Shown here in pieces: positions 40,762 through 42,296 of a DNA stretch of 42,296 nucleotides. Source of the stretch: Sphingobacteriales bacterium (lineage in GTDB: Bacteria; Bacteroidota; Bacteroidia; Sphingobacteriales; Sphingobacteriaceae); contig JAAFJW010000007.1 of the NCBI GenBank assembly GCA_013298995.1, positions 1 through 42,296 on the forward strand, given 5' to 3'. Each line of letters starts with the position of its first letter. The first letter of the stretch is position 1. The position numbers and the translations under genes are program-made. The notes under the pieces are model-generated. The model ran no database searches, was not told the DNA's origin, and worked only from the letters and a program-made list of their open reading frames with translations.

Positions 40762-41928
40762 ATGAAAAACACAACCTACACCCTACAACAACTGGTAACC
40801 TACTTTTTAAAACTAGGCACATGGGGCTTTGGCGGCCCAGTTGCATTGGTAGGTTATATGCACCGCGATTTGGTTGAAAACAAAAAATGGCTAACCGAAG
40901 ACGAATATAAAGAAGGCCTAGCCCTAGCACAACTGGCACCTGGCCCATTGGCAGCCCAATTAGGTATTTACATTGGTTTTGTGCATTACGGCTTATTAGG
41001 GGCAACTTTGGTTGGCTTGGCCTTTGTATTACCATCGTTTATTATGGTGGTTTTGCTGGGTATGGCCTATAAAGTTTATAGTGGTTTGCCTTTAATGCAG
41101 GCTATTTTTTATGGTGTGGGTGCTGCCGTAATTGGTATTATAGGCATAAGTGCGTATAAATTAACCATAAAATCTATCAGTAAATTAGAAATTACAGCTA
41201 TAAAAAGTAATTGGATTTTGTGGCTTTTTTATGTTATTGGCATTGTAGTTACCGTAATAACCCAACGCGAAGATGTATTGCTTTTTATTTTGGCAGGCTT
41301 AATTTATATGCTAATAAAAGCCCCACCACAATGGATAAAAAAACCAAAAGTTTTACCCAGTTTATTAATTATTGGGCTAGGGTTTTGGGAATATAACCAA
41401 ACCACATTAATTAATATTGCCTTATTTTTTACCAAAGCTGGTGCATTTGTTTTTGGTAGTGGCCTGGCCATTGTGCCATTTTTACACGCAGGTGTGGTAA
41501 CCGAGTTTGGCTGGCTTACCGAACACCAATTTGTTGATGCCGTTGCCGTTGCAATGGTAACCCCTGGCCCAGTAGTAATTACGGTAGGCTTTATTGGCTA
41601 TTTGGTAGCGGGCTTTCCTGGTGCTTGTGTAGCGGCTTTAGCTACATTTTTGCCTTGCTATATTTTTACGGTTGCCTTTGCACCATCGTTTAAAAAAATT
41701 GCTAAAAACCAAAGCATAAAAGCCTTTGTTACGGGCATTACAGCTGCCGTTATTGGGGCTTTGGTAGGTTCGGTAGTGGTAATTGGTATGCGCTCTATTA
41801 GCGATATTTTTACCGCAACAGTTGCCGTAACAGCAGCTTTGGCATTAATTTACACTAAAAAAATTACCGAACCTTATATCATTTTAATAGCTGCAATTTT
41901 GGGGATTTTGGTTAAAACGATTTTATAA
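40762..41928 (+). CDS. chrA: Chromate transporter ChrA, long two-domain form
   Basis: The 388-residue membrane protein contains both CHR repeats. The first shows WGFGGPVALVGYMHRDLV and ALAQLAPGPLAAQLGIYIG; the second shows GAFVFGSGLAIVPFLHAG and AVAMVTPGPVVITVGFIGYL. Full-length ChrA proteins of this kind export chromate or related oxyanions using the membrane potential. About ten to twelve membrane helices are expected. The gene stands alone without chrB or other resistance genes, so a housekeeping anion-transport role is possible. A repeat and an IS30-type gene lie directly downstream. Confidence 0.95.
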   Translation: MKNTTYTLQQLVTYFLKLGTWGFGGPVALVGYMHRDLVENKKWLTEDEYKEGLALAQLAPGPLAAQLGIYIGFVHYGLLGATLVGLAFVLPSFIMVVLLGMAYKVYSGLPLMQAIFYGVGAAVIGIIGISAYKLTIKSISKLEITAIKSNWILWLFYVIGIVVTVITQREDVLLFILAGLIYMLIKAPPQWIKKPKVLPSLLIIGLGFWEYNQTTLINIALFFTKAGAFVFGSGLAIVPFLHAGVVTEFGWLTEHQFVDAVAVAMVTPGPVVITVGFIGYLVAGFPGACVAALATFLPCYIFTVAFAPSFKKIAKNQSIKAFVTGITAAVIGALVGSVVVIGMRSISDIFTATVAVTAALALIYTKKITEPYIILIAAILGILVKTIL

Positions 41929-41932
41929 ATAC

Positions 41933-42065
41933 CTAAAGTTTCGGCACAAATAAAAATTTGATACAAGGCTTAAACAAATAGATAATGTAAATACAATAAA
42001 TAAACTGAATGCTTTAAATAGAAAAAAGGCATTTAAAATACCAATATTCTGCTCCGAAAGTTCAG
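41933..42065. repeat. Compact copy of the CCGAAA-ended MITE-like repeat
   Basis: The element starts CTAAAGTTTCGG (41933-41944) and ends CCGAAAGTTCAG (42054-42065), inverted repeats that match at 10 of 12 positions. Its left half (41943-41983) matches 559-600 and its right half (about 41987-42060) matches about 985-1046 at the other end of the window, with few differences. At 133 bases and without a gene it looks like the basic unit of the family. It starts 5 bases after the chrA stop. Confidence 0.65.
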
Positions 42066-42164
42066 TAAGTAAAAGCCGATTAAAATAATAAACAAAGGTT
42101 AATTTTTTAATAATTACTGCTACCAACGTTTTAAATAATTTTATAATTGCCATAAGTGGCGGAT

Positions 42165-42296
42165 TCAAGTAATAAATGCAACTTTTCCGTTATTAGTTAA
42201 TGCATGTGAATATACTTGATTTGGGCTTAAGAAACCAAATCTTTTTCTTGGTCTGTTGTTCAATTTATCTTCAACAATTTTTATTTGTTCGTTTGT
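42165..42296 (-). CDS. IS30-family transposase, C-terminal end (cut by window edge)
   Basis: Forty-three codons and a TGA stop (42165-42167) are readable on the minus strand; the 5' part lies outside. The peptide includes EDKLNNRPRKRFGFLSPN, the conserved C-terminal signature of IS30-type DDE transposases (LNNRPRK-x-GF-x-P-N), and ends GKVAFIT. The insertion sequence therefore ends a little left of 42165, but its inverted repeat could not be recognised with confidence. Whether the gene is intact cannot be judged from this window. Confidence 0.8.
   Translation of the reverse strand, partial: TNEQIKIVEDKLNNRPRKRFGFLSPNQVYSHALTNNGKVAFIT

Noticed and set aside
40631-41035. 134-codon minus-strand frame over the chrA start
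   Set aside because: Overlaps the conserved first CHR repeat on the opposite strand and has no family resemblance.
1-42296. CRISPR arrays, rRNA and tRNA genes
   Set aside because: No regularly spaced direct repeats and no rRNA or tRNA cloverleaf sequences were seen in any intergenic region; a covariance scan was not possible.

Overview
The window looks like a chromosomal segment of a low-GC Bacteroidota bacterium. The evidence is a TonB receptor with an N-terminal carboxypeptidase-regulatory-like domain, a YaiO-type outer-membrane barrel, a Bacteroidota-style promoter (TTTG-N20-TAACTTTG at 27319-27350), a short Ppx/GppA phosphatase, and A/T-rich leaders without strong Shine-Dalgarno sequences. 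No rRNA, tRNA or CRISPR array was found. Class and genus cannot be fixed from the sequence alone.

Layout. The left edge (1-210) cuts through the 5' end of a GAF-domain sensor gene on the minus strand, followed by about 1.2 kb of non-coding DNA that holds a nested, inverted-repeat-bounded element. From 1372 to 11054 six co-directional, tightly packed genes form a probable exopolysaccharide synthesis and export locus: a stand-alone receiver domain, a membrane-anchored HEAT-like protein, two paralogous processive-type GT2 glycosyltransferases, a TPR/YaiO outer-membrane barrel, and an exported DUF4838/GH67N-like protein. The plan resembles the Pga (poly-GlcNAc) system but with different parts. 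Convergent to it, 14386-11165 encodes a compact signalling operon: coiled-coil protein, longin/roadblock-like protein, Ras-like small GTPase and hybrid histidine kinase.

The middle is mainly housekeeping: an uncharacterised acidic protein, a DMT permease, LptG-like permease and Tgt (one minus-strand run), Ppx, then glutamate synthase gltBD. Between gltD and ppx sits a PIN-domain toxin with an unusually long putative antitoxin. Upstream of gltB sit a DUF6934 gene, a 51-residue protein, a roughly 100-bp attC-like palindrome and a small membrane-protein gene. Both insertions are bracketed by complementary GTTRRRY-like cores (GTTGGGCGTT/AACGCCCAAC and GTTGTGTGC/GCACACAAC), the geometry expected of integron gene cassettes, although no integrase is visible.

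The right part carries a GmhB-like phosphatase and citrate synthase converging on a shared terminator, a large TonB-dependent receptor, a three-gene RND efflux operon (adaptor, pump, outer-membrane factor), a repeat-rich 0.8-kb spacer, a full-length ChrA chromate transporter, another copy of the CCGAAA-ended dispersed repeat, and at the very edge the 3' end of an IS30-family transposase. The two best candidates for under-described biology are the two-GT2/HEAT/YaiO/DUF4838 polysaccharide locus and the GTPase/longin-like/hybrid-kinase operon; the cassette-like insertions come next.
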